From contig CAINUH010000427.1 in assembly GCA_903853735.1 (NCBI GenBank), positions 1 through 19,313 on the forward strand: a stretch of 19,313 nucleotides of DNA. Reading direction: 5' to 3'. The position numbers and the translations under genes are program-made. A model generated the notes under the pieces. The model saw only the letters and a list, made by a program, of their open reading frames with translations. It made no database searches and had not been told where the DNA came from. Source of the DNA: an uncultured Desulfomonile sp. (lineage in GTDB: Bacteria; Desulfobacterota; Desulfomonilia; Desulfomonilales; Desulfomonilaceae). This document shows, piece by piece, positions 6,503 through 14,593 of the stretch; the stretch's first letter is position 1; every line of letters begins with the position of its first letter.

Positions 6503-7651
6503 TTAATTCTGAATCCTTGGATCTTCTACTAAATTGAGATCTACCTGAAGTTCGTTGTGTCCGCGTAACACCTTGAGACGAACCTGCGCACCCACATTCT
6601 GCTGCAAGATAATGTTTCGATAGTCGTCAAAGGTGGGGGTAGGGGTATCGTCAACAGCGAGAATTACGTCACCACCCACAAGAATCGGCCTCCCCCTATA
6701 GTATGCCATCCGGGTGCCACCGCGGAGACCTACCCGTTCCGCGGGGCTGGAATTGGCAATTTGAAAGATCAGGATTCCGTTCACCGGAGGAAGATTCATT
6801 TCCTGGGCCAATTTAGGCACGAGGTCCATGGATGATCTTATCCCAATCCATGGATAAATAGGGCGGCCCAGTTTTGTGATTTGTCCGGCAACTTTTTTAG
6901 CGCGGTTCATGGGCACGGCAAAACCTATGCCGGTGAATCCTCCCGTAGGCGTAGGGTTGTACAAGGCGGTATTGATTCCTATGACCTCTCCTCTGGAGCT
7001 TATCAATGGCCCGCCGCTGTTCCCGGGGTTGATAGCAGCATCGGTCTGTATCAGATCCATCATTGTTCTCTGCCCGATAACCATATCGCGGTGCAAAGCG
7101 CTTATGAAACCTGCAGTGACGGTGTGCTGAAAACCGAATGGGTTACCGATTGCTATAACTCGCTGACCAGCCGAGAGATTGTCGGAATTTCCCAACCGCG
7201 CCACAGCCATCTCGGGGAATGGATCCACCTTGATCACCGCAAGATCGCTGACGGGGTCTCTCCCAACGAGCCGCGCGCGGTGTTTCTTTTCCCCCATGAA
7301 GGTGACTTCTATGTTCTCTGCCTCAGCCACCACGTGATTATTGGTGATGATGTGTCCCGAGGAGTCGATCACGAAACCGGTTCCTTGGCCTGTTTGAGGC
7401 ACCACCTGCATCCAGAAGTTGTAGGCCCTGCTGGTGGTCACGATGTTCACCACAGCCGGGCTGACTTCCTTATAAACATTCATCACTACCGCTTCGCCGC
7501 TTTCTAACGCATCGTATGACACCGGAGGCGCCGTATGATTGGTGAGTTTTGCCGGCAACGGTCGCCTGTTAAGCCACATTCCGGCAACCAGACCGGCCCC
7601 GAAAATCACCGCAAAGGTAATGATGATGGACCATTTGACCGAGCGTTTCAT
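6503..7651 (-). CDS. Membrane-anchored HtrA/DegS-like serine protease
   Basis: This 382-residue S1C-family protease should be anchored by one N-terminal membrane segment (about 8-27) with its body in the periplasm. The catalytic triad is visible: His106 in TNNHVV, Asp136 in SDLAVI and Ser212 in NPGNSGGPL. A single PDZ domain follows (about 265-372, including PWIGI and the GGDVILAVDD loop). One membrane anchor and one PDZ is the DegS layout rather than the soluble two-PDZ DegP layout, so a role in sensing or clearing misfolded envelope proteins is likely. Start ATG 7651 overlaps the stop of the penicillin-binding protein (ATGA), indicating translational coupling; there is only a weak ribosome binding site (GGCGGT). 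The domain call is certain; whether it cleaves an anti-sigma factor cannot be seen here. Confidence 0.95.
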   Translation of the reverse strand: MKRSVKWSIIITFAVIFGAGLVAGMWLNRRPLPAKLTNHTAPPVSYDALESGEAVVMNVYKEVSPAVVNIVTTSRAYNFWMQVVPQTGQGTGFVIDSSGHIITNNHVVAEAENIEVTFMGEKKHRARLVGRDPVSDLAVIKVDPFPEMAVARLGNSDNLSAGQRVIAIGNPFGFQHTVTAGFISALHRDMVIGQRTMMDLIQTDAAINPGNSGGPLISSRGEVIGINTALYNPTPTGGFTGIGFAVPMNRAKKVAGQITKLGRPIYPWIGIRSSMDLVPKLAQEMNLPPVNGILIFQIANSSPAERVGLRGGTRMAYYRGRPILVGGDVILAVDDTPTPTFDDYRNIILQQNVGAQVRLKVLRGHNELQVDLNLVEDPRIQN

Positions 7652-10563
7652 TCGATGGTACCGCCATGAGGAAGTTGGCGCACATACGAATCAACGGCTG
7701 AAGGATACTGAATCGCGTTTGGCGGGAAGAAAACCGTTGAAGGACCGAACATTGGGGGCTGTGCCTCCTGCCCTCCATCAGGCTGTTGTGAATCGTAAAC
7801 AAGCGTTACTTTACCTTTATCGTCTCTGGAATAGAACGCACGCCCAAGCGATTCCCCCGACGGTGACAGCAAACGCACGGTTTGATCATAACCCGGCGCG
7901 TATCCTATGTTTCCGTAATAGTTTACGGGAGGACCGAATCCGCGATTCATTACTGGGCCTGCTGCTGGGTCGTTATAAGACCACATTGGAAAATACGAGG
8001 TATCCACCGTCGAAACCGGCTTTGCTTCAAAGTTGGCCGGCAGGTCAGGCCCTGCTTCGAGGAGACTGGGAAAGCCGGCAGTCGATGACGGAGGCGCTTC
8101 GTTCACAAAAATAATTTCGGGAGGAAGAGGATAATCCCGCAGTGGTTCTCTGTAAAGAGCTGTTTTCATGAAATCCATCCACACCGGTAATGCTGTTACA
8201 CTGCCGTATTCTTTCTTGCCCAAAGGGACCTTGGCGTCGTATCCAATCCAAACGCCGGTCGTCAATTTGGGATTGAAACCTACGAACCAAGCGTCGGTGC
8301 AATCATCGGTCGTTCCAGTCTTCCCCGCAATATCATTTCTTCGTAAGCGTGATGCGGCCGCAGCGGTTCCCGTCACGCACGTTTCTCTTAGCATGCTCAC
8401 CATGAGGTAAGCGCTTTGAGGGCTCAGAATCTTTTCCATAGCCGGACGGGCAATGGGCCGCGAGGGAAAAGAAGAGGCTAGTAGCGTCTCTATGTCCAGA
8501 GATGTCCGTGGATGTTCTCGAGCCAAAGACCTCATCTCTTCTATGAGCCCGGGATCCGAAGTATTGGAGTGATATGGACGTAGTATCCGGTCGGATGAAC
8601 CCTGCTTTCTGTTACCTATCCAATTTTTCTGTGTGGCCACTTCTACAGTGTTGAGCGGCACAGACGTGTTGTCTTCCAGCACGTTGCCGAAACGATCGAT
8701 CACCTTCTTGACGAGGACCGGATGCACTCTTACCCCCATGTTCGGGAAAACCGTGTAAGCCGATGCAAGTTCAAGAAGGGTAACTTCGGATGCTCCAAGA
8801 GACAAGGACAGGTGCTTGCGCAAAGGGGATCTTACACCCATTTTTCGAGCCATCTGTACCGTGGCATCCGCGCCCACATCCATCAGCAGTTTGATGACTG
8901 CTATGTTGCGAGACCGAGCCAGGGCCTGGGACAGGGTGATTGGCCCCAAGAAACTCCCGTCCGAATTTACCGGTACCCACGGGGGCTCTTTAGGATCTAA
9001 GACGACGGCTATTGGTTCGTCGACCACCATTGTTCTGGGACTGTATGAAAACCATTCCAGGGCTGTAGCGTAGACAACCGGCTTAAAAGCGCTGCCCGGC
9101 TGTCGCAGGGCCTGGGTAGCCCGATTGAAACTGGATTGATCGAAATCCAGCCCCCCTACAAGGCTGCGTACATACCCCGTGTTGTTCTCAATGCAGACGA
9201 CAGCGCCTTGAACAGGCGGAAAATTGTAGTGCTCCAGTCTGAAATTGTCTCCCTGGTGGTCCAATACTCGGAAAAGAATCATATCGTTTGGTCTGTAGTG
9301 TCTGGCTCCGGGGAGGCTCATGCGGAATTGGATGTTGCCTTGAATTGCCAGCGTACAGTCTTGAAGATCATCTTCCGGATTCTTTCCCTTGCGTTTCTTT
9401 GGCATATTATTGCTGATAATCACCGCGTGGACTATTTCTCCCTGGTTGAGAGCCGGAGTCGATGCATTCTTCAGGAAATAGTTCATTTCAGCAGTATCCA
9501 GTCTCTTAATCAGCCCTGGCGGTCTGCCTTGTCTTTTCTCCCAGGATCTCACCCCTTGCAACAAAGCATCCGACGCGGCTTTTTGAAGTTTCAGGTCGCA
9601 TGTAGTCCAGACTTTAAGCCCGTCGTTGTAGAGCCTGTTTTCGCCATACTTGGCCACAATGTACTGACGCACGGCCTCGGTGAAGTAAGGCACTTTCTCA
9701 AAGGGGGTAGGCAAGTCCTCTCTGAACTGGGGGGTCTCTTCGCCGGCGATCCTCGACTGATCTTGTGAAATGAATCCACTGCGCACCATGCGTCCGAGAA
9801 CAACGTCTCGCCTCTTCAGAGCCGCGTCGAGGCTTCTCGGCTGAGACAGCTTTGACGGATTGGACACTAGTCCTGCAATGAATGCGGCTTCCGCGACACT
9901 GAGATCCTGAGTAGTTTTACCAAAATACGTCCCCGCTGCCGCTTCCACGCCGTAAGCACCTCTGCCCAAGTAGATCTCGTTCAGGTAAAGCTCTAGTATC
10001 TCGTTCTTGCTTAGAGTTTTCTCCAGTCGGAATGCGAGGATCGCTTCCCTGACCTTCCTGGAGATCTTTTTTTCTTTGGACAATATGAAGTTCCGGGTCA
10101 CCTGTTGAGTTATTGTGCTCCCCCCCTGAGCAAAGTTGCCTGCTTGAAGATTTTTTACGAATGCCCTGAGCACCCCTAACCAGTCCAAACCAGGGTGAGA
10201 AAAAAATCTGGCGTCCTCGGAAGCCAGAAAGGCGTTGATTACGTGGGGAGGCATGGAGTTCAGGGGGATGGGAAACCTTTTCTCTCTATAGAAAACCCCC
10301 GTCACAGTTCCATCTTCTGCGTAGAAGGTTGAGACTGTTTTTGGCCGGTAGGCTCGCAGGTCCGGCAGGGAGGGCAGATCTGAAGAAAAGGTCAAGTAAA
10401 GTCCAAGAAGGCTCCCCAACAATCCCGCGCTGATCGCGCAAATCAACAAGACCGGCAGACCGGCTCCCACCCACGCTACGACGCCGCATATACGGAGCCA
10501 TTTCTTTTTTTTCGTTGTTCCCAAGATGAGGGCCCCTGTGTCGACCGCTCGAGACTTTCTCAA
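7648..10563 (-). CDS. mrcA: Class A penicillin-binding protein (PBP1A family, bifunctional peptidoglycan synthase)
   Basis: This 971-residue inner-membrane enzyme polymerises lipid II glycan and cross-links the peptides. A basic N-terminus and one membrane helix (about 25-58) precede the GT51 transglycosylase domain (about 80-250), with catalytic Glu116 in SEDARFF and the GGSTITQQ motif (147-154). The transpeptidase has SAFK (Ser491, Lys494), SRN (551-553) and KTG (748-750), all intact. About 80 residues of insertion lie between SRN and KTG, around 635-715. A 150-residue tail (about 820-971), rich in Pro, Tyr, Gly and Asn, follows the last conserved block and matches no domain I know. The longest frame starts at TTG 10563; an in-frame TTG at codon 15 is an alternative, and neither ribosome binding site is strong. 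It is the first gene of an operon with the HtrA-like protease. Confidence 0.95.
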   Translation of the reverse strand: MRKSRAVDTGALILGTTKKKKWLRICGVVAWVGAGLPVLLICAISAGLLGSLLGLYLTFSSDLPSLPDLRAYRPKTVSTFYAEDGTVTGVFYREKRFPIPLNSMPPHVINAFLASEDARFFSHPGLDWLGVLRAFVKNLQAGNFAQGGSTITQQVTRNFILSKEKKISRKVREAILAFRLEKTLSKNEILELYLNEIYLGRGAYGVEAAAGTYFGKTTQDLSVAEAAFIAGLVSNPSKLSQPRSLDAALKRRDVVLGRMVRSGFISQDQSRIAGEETPQFREDLPTPFEKVPYFTEAVRQYIVAKYGENRLYNDGLKVWTTCDLKLQKAASDALLQGVRSWEKRQGRPPGLIKRLDTAEMNYFLKNASTPALNQGEIVHAVIISNNMPKKRKGKNPEDDLQDCTLAIQGNIQFRMSLPGARHYRPNDMILFRVLDHQGDNFRLEHYNFPPVQGAVVCIENNTGYVRSLVGGLDFDQSSFNRATQALRQPGSAFKPVVYATALEWFSYSPRTMVVDEPIAVVLDPKEPPWVPVNSDGSFLGPITLSQALARSRNIAVIKLLMDVGADATVQMARKMGVRSPLRKHLSLSLGASEVTLLELASAYTVFPNMGVRVHPVLVKKVIDRFGNVLEDNTSVPLNTVEVATQKNWIGNRKQGSSDRILRPYHSNTSDPGLIEEMRSLAREHPRTSLDIETLLASSFPSRPIARPAMEKILSPQSAYLMVSMLRETCVTGTAAAASRLRRNDIAGKTGTTDDCTDAWFVGFNPKLTTGVWIGYDAKVPLGKKEYGSVTALPVWMDFMKTALYREPLRDYPLPPEIIFVNEAPPSSTAGFPSLLEAGPDLPANFEAKPVSTVDTSYFPMWSYNDPAAGPVMNRGFGPPVNYYGNIGYAPGYDQTVRLLSPSGESLGRAFYSRDDKGKVTLVYDSQQPDGGQEAQPPMFGPSTVFFPPNAIQYPSAVDSYVRQLPHGGTIE

Positions 10564-10586
10564 GCAGCCAGCAAGTTATATAGCGT

Positions 10587-10616
10587 ACTTTATGACACCG
10601 GCACATGTGCCGTCAA
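10587..10616 (-). promoter_or_regulatory. Promoter candidate of the PBP-protease operon with overlapping palindrome
   Basis: On the minus strand TTGACG (plus-strand 10611-10616), an 18-base spacer and TAAAGT (10587-10592) form a fair promoter. The perfect 14-bp palindrome CGGCACATGTGCCG (10599-10612) begins in the -35 box and fills most of the spacer, the usual position of a repressor site. The regulator is unknown. The predicted start point near 10580 leaves a leader of only about 17 bases before TTG 10563. Confidence 0.45.
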
Positions 10617-10658
10617 GAATCGCCGCGATGTTTTCGGTTGATGATTGGGCTAATGGTC

Positions 10659-10687
10659 TTGATCGCTCCCCAGTGCTGGGCTACACT
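10659..10687 (+). promoter_or_regulatory. Promoter candidate of ispF-cysS
   Basis: TTGATC (10659-10664), 17 bases and TACACT (10682-10687) lie upstream of the TTG that best fits the IspF start; transcription would begin near 10694. The spacer holds the inverted repeat CCCAG-TG-CTGGG (10669-10680). If this promoter is used, any longer IspF reading from upstream ATG codons is excluded. Confidence 0.4.
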
Positions 10688-10723
10688 GAATCGCAATACT
10701 GGTTGTCGTCGAGGGAACCCGCT

Positions 10724-11251
10724 TTGAGGATAGGGCAAGGATTCGACGTTCATCGATTGGTGCCTGGACGGAGTCTGATACTTGGTGGCGAGGAGATCGA
10801 GTATCCCAAGGGCCTGGAAGGCCATTCGGATGCAGACGTCCTAACCCACGCTCTCATAGATGCCATCTTGGGAGCAGCCGGGCTTGGCGACATCGGTATG
10901 CACTTCCCGGACACCGACCCCGCGTTCAGAGACGCGTCGAGCATTGGCATGCTGCAAGCAGTATGTTCGAAAGTGAGTAGGCTTGGGTGGAAGGTTTCGA
11001 ATATTGATATCACCGTCTTTGCAGAGAATCCCAAATTGGGCCCCTATCGAAAAGCCATTGTATCAAATCTGGCCGACGCTGTGGGCATTGCTGTGGACAG
11101 GGTGAACTTGAAGGCGACCACTACAGAAAGACTTGGCTTCATCGGACGTGGCGAAGGGATAGCAGCCTCTGCAGTGGCGCTTTTGGACGGAATTTCCGGC
11201 ACGGGGAACAAGGATGACTCCGATGAAAATTGTCGGAGAAATCATTCTTGA
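10724..11251 (+). CDS. ispF: 2-C-methyl-D-erythritol 2,4-cyclodiphosphate synthase
   Basis: IspF cyclises CDP-methylerythritol 2-phosphate to methylerythritol cyclodiphosphate in the MEP isoprenoid pathway, as a cytoplasmic trimer. The hallmark start RIGQGFDVHR (Asp and His are metal ligands) follows directly after the TTG at 10724, and the metal-binding/active-site stretch GHSDADVLTHA and the LKATTTERLGFIGRGEGI signature are intact. The open frame extends upstream to 10526, but that part overlaps the divergent gene and has no IspF homology, so I place the start at TTG 10724, with GAGGG at 10711-10715. This gives 175 residues, slightly long because of about 15 polar residues after the usual end. 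IspD, often adjacent or fused, is not in this window. CysS follows after 44 bases. Confidence 0.93.
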   Translation: MRIGQGFDVHRLVPGRSLILGGEEIEYPKGLEGHSDADVLTHALIDAILGAAGLGDIGMHFPDTDPAFRDASSIGMLQAVCSKVSRLGWKVSNIDITVFAENPKLGPYRKAIVSNLADAVGIAVDRVNLKATTTERLGFIGRGEGIAASAVALLDGISGTGNKDDSDENCRRNHS

Positions 11252-11295
11252 AGGCTGGATGAACACTTAACCTTAAACGAGGACAGGAGAACTTC

Positions 11296-12756
11296 ATGGG
11301 CTTACGGCTGTACAATACTCTTACTCGAAAAAAAGAAGAATTTGTGCCCATTCGGCCTGGAAAGGTAGCAATGTATGTATGCGGAGTCACCGTGTATGAC
11401 ATGTGCCATATTGGTCATGCTCGTTCCATAGTGTTGTTTGATGTTATCTACCGGCATTTGATTAAAAGCGGCTATGAAGTCGTTTATGTCAGGAATTTCA
11501 CGGACGTTGATGACAAAATAATAAACAGGGCAAATCAACTAGGTGAAGATTGGAAAAGTTTGGCAGAGAGGTTTATTGCCGAGTTTTACACAGACATGGA
11601 TTGTCTGGGAGTACTTCGCCCCAACCATGAACCCAGGGCAACTGAGCACATCAGTCAGATTCAGACCCTTATAGGGAAACTCATCTTGACAGGACACGCA
11701 TACGAGGTTGAAGGTGATGTCATGTTTTCGGTGGGCAGCTTTCCAGGCTACGGTAAGCTCTCCGGAAAAAGGATCGAAGACCTCGTGGCAGGGTCCAGAG
11801 TGGAGGTAGACGAGAAGAAAGAGAACCCCCTGGATTTCGCGTTGTGGAAAGGGGCAAAACCGGGCGAACCCTACTGGGATAGCCCTTGGGGACCCGGTCG
11901 TCCCGGCTGGCACATAGAATGTTCCGCCATGAGCACGCAGTATTTGGGCGAGCATTTTGATATTCATGGGGGAGGAGCAGATTTGACGTTTCCTCATCAC
12001 GAAAACGAGATTGCCCAGTCAGAAGCCGCTCTAGGAGGACAGTTCGCCCGGTACTGGATTCACAACGGCTTCGTCAACATCCGTTCGGAAAAGATGTCCA
12101 AGTCGCTCGGAAACGTCCTCAACATCAGGGACATTCTTAAACAGGTACATCCGGAGGCCCTCCGACTTTTCCTGCTCTCTAGTCATTACCGCAGTCCCCT
12201 GGATTATAATGAAACGTCCATTCGAGAGGCTTCAGCCGCGTTGGAACGCCTGTACGGCGGTGTGTCATCCCTCAACGGCCTTCTCGAAGCCTGTGGCGCC
12301 GGCCTGTCGTTGCCGGACGAACTTGTCGGCATTAGGGAACGGTTTGTTGAAGTTATGAATGACGATTTCAACACCCCTCGAAGCCTCGCCATACTTTTCG
12401 AGGCGGCAAGAGCTATCAACAGAATCCAGTCGGATTCCGGTTCCTCAAAGGATAACATCCCTGCACGTGAGCTTTTGCTGGAGGTCCGGCGTGAGATGGT
12501 TGGGCTGTCGAGAGAAGTGCTCGGTTTGCTGAAGGACGCCCCTGAGACCTTTCTGGAGAATTCGCGAAAGTCTGGAGTGGGTACACTAGAAATCACCGAA
12601 GATACAATAGAGGAATTGATCGCTCAGAGGGCTCTAGCTCGTAAGGAGAAGGATTTCTCCCGTGCAGATCAAATCCGCGGTGAACTCGCAGCCCGTGGAA
12701 TTGTTCTGGAAGATGGCCCTATCGGGACGACCTGGAAGGTGAAAGAATCTCGGTGA
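11296..12756 (+). CDS. cysS: Cysteinyl-tRNA synthetase
   Basis: This cytoplasmic class I aminoacyl-tRNA synthetase charges tRNA-Cys. Its 486 residues are close to the typical bacterial length of about 460-490. The class I motifs are present: HIGH at 38-41 and KMSKS at 266-270. The zinc site that recognises cysteine is complete, with Cys29, Cys209, His234 and Glu238 in family register. The C-terminal anticodon-binding DALR-type helical part and the terminal [14 protein letters not shown] block (around 450-463) are recognisable. ATG 11296 has AGGAG (11285-11289) six bases upstream. The gene is 44 bases after ispF on the same strand, so the two are probably co-transcribed, an arrangement common in several bacterial groups. 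Confidence 0.98.
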   Translation: MGLRLYNTLTRKKEEFVPIRPGKVAMYVCGVTVYDMCHIGHARSIVLFDVIYRHLIKSGYEVVYVRNFTDVDDKIINRANQLGEDWKSLAERFIAEFYTDMDCLGVLRPNHEPRATEHISQIQTLIGKLILTGHAYEVEGDVMFSVGSFPGYGKLSGKRIEDLVAGSRVEVDEKKENPLDFALWKGAKPGEPYWDSPWGPGRPGWHIECSAMSTQYLGEHFDIHGGGADLTFPHHENEIAQSEAALGGQFARYWIHNGFVNIRSEKMSKSLGNVLNIRDILKQVHPEALRLFLLSSHYRSPLDYNETSIREASAALERLYGGVSSLNGLLEACGAGLSLPDELVGIRERFVEVMNDDFNTPRSLAILFEAARAINRIQSDSGSSKDNIPARELLLEVRREMVGLSREVLGLLKDAPETFLENSRKSGVGTLEITEDTIEELIAQRALARKEKDFSRADQIRGELAARGIVLEDGPIGTTWKVKESR

Positions 12757-12769
12757 TAAGCAATCGAGA

Positions 12770-12801
12770 GCCGATTGGTCGAAACCATATACTAAATCGG
12801 C
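12770..12801 (+). terminator. Inverted repeat after cysS, possible attenuator or terminator
   Basis: GCCGATT (12770-12776) pairs with AATCGGC (12795-12801). Inside it TGGT-CGAA-ACCA forms a smaller hairpin. A third copy of CCGATT follows at about 12808-12813, so an alternative pairing is possible. There is no clear T-run, so termination is uncertain. The hairpin sits between cysS and the ABC ATPase and could reduce read-through or protect the mRNA end. Confidence 0.3.
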
Positions 12802-12852
12802 CTCTTACCGATTCGCTTTGTGGCAAACCAATTTTTGATCAAGGAAATAGTC

Positions 12853-13722
12853 TTGGAGATCCAAGCTGAGAATGTCGAATTCATTTACGATCCTGGAACT
12901 CCACTAGAGCAGAGAGTTCTCAAAGACATCAGTTTCACTATTTCGTCCGGAGCGGTTGTGGGGATACTCGGTTCGAGCGGTTCCGGCAAGACTACTCTTG
13001 TTCGCAATTTGAACGGTTTGCTCGAACCGACAAACGGCAGCGTGCTGGTAGGGGGGATAGATACGCGGGAATATGGGCCTGAACTGAGGCGCCGAGTGGG
13101 CTTGGTTTTTCAGCGACCGGAAAGGCAACTTTTTGAAGAAACTGTGTTCAAGGACATCTCATTTGTGTTGAGACGTTTCTCAAAGTGGTCGGAAAGGGAA
13201 ATCTTCGATAGAGTAGAGCACGCTGCGGGTCTCGTGGGATTAAATATTGTTGAGGTAGGGTCACGATGTCCTATGGCTCTGTCAGAGGGAGAACGACGCA
13301 AGGTGGCAATCGCAGGCATATTGGCCAATGAACCGGAGGTCCTGATCCTTGATGAACCTGCCGTGGGTTTGGACCTTCCTTCTGTGGCGAGCCTGGTCTC
13401 TTTGATACAAGAAATCAAACATTCCGGAGGCCGAACTGTGGTAGTTGTCTCCCACGACCTGGACGCTTTCTTGACTGTCTTGGACACCGTCATTGTACTC
13501 GACCACGGCCGCCTTGCAGCCTTCGGGTCTCCGATGGAAGTGTGCACCGCACTGGGAGCGGACCCTAGAATGAGGCCGTTCTTGCCTGAGCCTGCCCTTC
13601 TGTTGTACGACCTGCACAAAATGGGTGTGCCCGTTGATGTCAACGAATTCAGAATTCCTGTCTTGGCGCAACAGTTGTCTGCATTTCTAGTGAGAATGGC
13701 CGGCAACCCCGGAACAGGTTGA
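12853..13722 (+). CDS. ABC transporter ATP-binding protein, energy-coupling-factor (EcfA/CbiO) type
   Basis: This 289-residue cytoplasmic ATPase would drive a membrane transporter. Walker A is GSSGSGKT (40-47), the Q-loop is Gln87 in VFQRPERQLFEETV, the signature is LSEGE (143-147), Walker B is LILDEP with Glu168, and the H-loop is His201. The FQ-PE-QLF-TV string is typical of ECF-type (vitamin or cobalt/nickel) ATPases and not of LolD. The usual LSGGQ is LSEGE, a deviation at the third position. I place the start at TTG 12853, which has AAGGA (12841-12845) seven bases upstream; the longer GTG start at 12820 lacks a ribosome binding site. No EcfT, S-component or second ATPase is in this window, so its partner is unknown. 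The LolA-like gene follows with no gap. Confidence 0.9.
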   Translation: MEIQAENVEFIYDPGTPLEQRVLKDISFTISSGAVVGILGSSGSGKTTLVRNLNGLLEPTNGSVLVGGIDTREYGPELRRRVGLVFQRPERQLFEETVFKDISFVLRRFSKWSEREIFDRVEHAAGLVGLNIVEVGSRCPMALSEGERRKVAIAGILANEPEVLILDEPAVGLDLPSVASLVSLIQEIKHSGGRTVVVVSHDLDAFLTVLDTVIVLDHGRLAAFGSPMEVCTALGADPRMRPFLPEPALLLYDLHKMGVPVDVNEFRIPVLAQQLSAFLVRMAGNPGTG

Positions 13723-13790
13723 TCATGATCGACCAGTTATCCGGTGAGCGCACAGTGGTTGCTCAGACGGAGGAAGGACTAATCAACACG

Positions 13791-14519
13791 ATGTTTTTCA
13801 AGCGGCAAGACTTGTCATATCCTTTTTGCAGCAATAATGCACGTCGTACGGCAATTCTCGTCTCCTTGCTGATTCTTCTATCACCTTGCGGAAATGCCTG
13901 GAGTGACTCGCTAAGTCTTGAACAGGTGTTGCGCCGCGTCCAGGAGGTCTATTCTCATCACTGTTGCTTCAGAGCGTCCTTTGACCAGTTGACGGTAAAT
14001 ACTGCAATGGATCTGAAGGATCGTTTCCAAGGAACGATGTATGTGAGAAAGCCGGCATCTATAGCTCTTGAGGTTGAGAGCCCTGAAAAACAAAAGGTGG
14101 TTATGCAGGGACGATCATACACCGTTTATTTTCACCAGGATGGCAGCGCTGTCCGTGGAGAAGTTCCTTCTGAAATTAACGTCGAGCACTTTTTTGGATT
14201 CTTTACCAACATCGGCAACATAGACAGAAACTTCTCTATGCAGTTTCCCGCAAGATCTATGGACAAGGAAGAGAATCTTATTTTCATTGAGCTGGCAGAA
14301 AAGAAAAACCAACAAAATGCCTTCCGAATCCTCCTTGGAGTTGACAGCGAGCGGTTTACAATCAGACGTGCCATCATCTACGATGCCCTGGGCAACTATA
14401 ATCGATTCGACCTCGAGAAAATCACTTTCTTGCCGTCTATCCAGGACTCGACCTTTCAGATAGGAGGGGCTGAAGACAAAGCCGTCAGGATTCCGCGGAT
14501 AGACAGCGCGCCGGAATAG
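13791..14519 (+). CDS. LolA-like outer-membrane lipoprotein carrier protein
   Basis: This protein resembles LolA, the periplasmic chaperone that carries lipoproteins to the outer membrane. From ATG 13791 it has 242 residues: a basic N-region, a hydrophobic core (about 20-31, AILVSLLILLS) and a likely cleavage after GNAWS. The LolA-type N-terminal pattern L..VL..VQ..Y....CFRASFDQ and the following strand MYVRKP..IALEV.SP are clear. The open frame reaches up to TTG 13719 and includes an ATG at 13725 beside the ATPase stop, but those starts would put nearly 40 extra polar residues before the signal peptide; AGGAAGGA lies 12 bases before ATG 13791. A Cys-Cys pair (near 58-59) could form a disulfide. 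Family confidence is good; LolA versus a paralogue with another cargo is open. Confidence 0.82.
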   Translation: MFFKRQDLSYPFCSNNARRTAILVSLLILLSPCGNAWSDSLSLEQVLRRVQEVYSHHCCFRASFDQLTVNTAMDLKDRFQGTMYVRKPASIALEVESPEKQKVVMQGRSYTVYFHQDGSAVRGEVPSEINVEHFFGFFTNIGNIDRNFSMQFPARSMDKEENLIFIELAEKKNQQNAFRILLGVDSERFTIRRAIIYDALGNYNRFDLEKITFLPSIQDSTFQIGGAEDKAVRIPRIDSAPE

Positions 14520-14539
14520 ATGACAAATTGGAGGTTACT

Positions 14540-14593
14540 GTAGGAACTTTGTATGACTCGTGAATGACCTGATTCCGAATGCCGTGTTCCTAC
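14540..14593. terminator. Long inverted repeat between convergent genes, possible bidirectional terminator
   Basis: GTAGGAAC (14540-14547) is exactly repeated in inverse as GTTCCTAC (14586-14593), with 38 bases between. It lies in the gap between the LolA-like gene and the glycosyltransferase and includes the stop codon of the latter. The loop is long and there is no T-run, so it may instead be an mRNA-end hairpin or a chance repeat. Confidence 0.3.

Noticed and set aside
9136..9768. Plus-strand open frame of 210 codons
   Set aside because: It is antisense to the penicillin-binding protein, whose catalytic motifs are intact across this part.
12853..13722. Identification of the ATPase as LolD because a LolA-like gene follows
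   Set aside because: The FQ-PE-QLF-TV motif around the Q-loop is that of ECF/CbiO ATPases, and no LolC/E permease is present.
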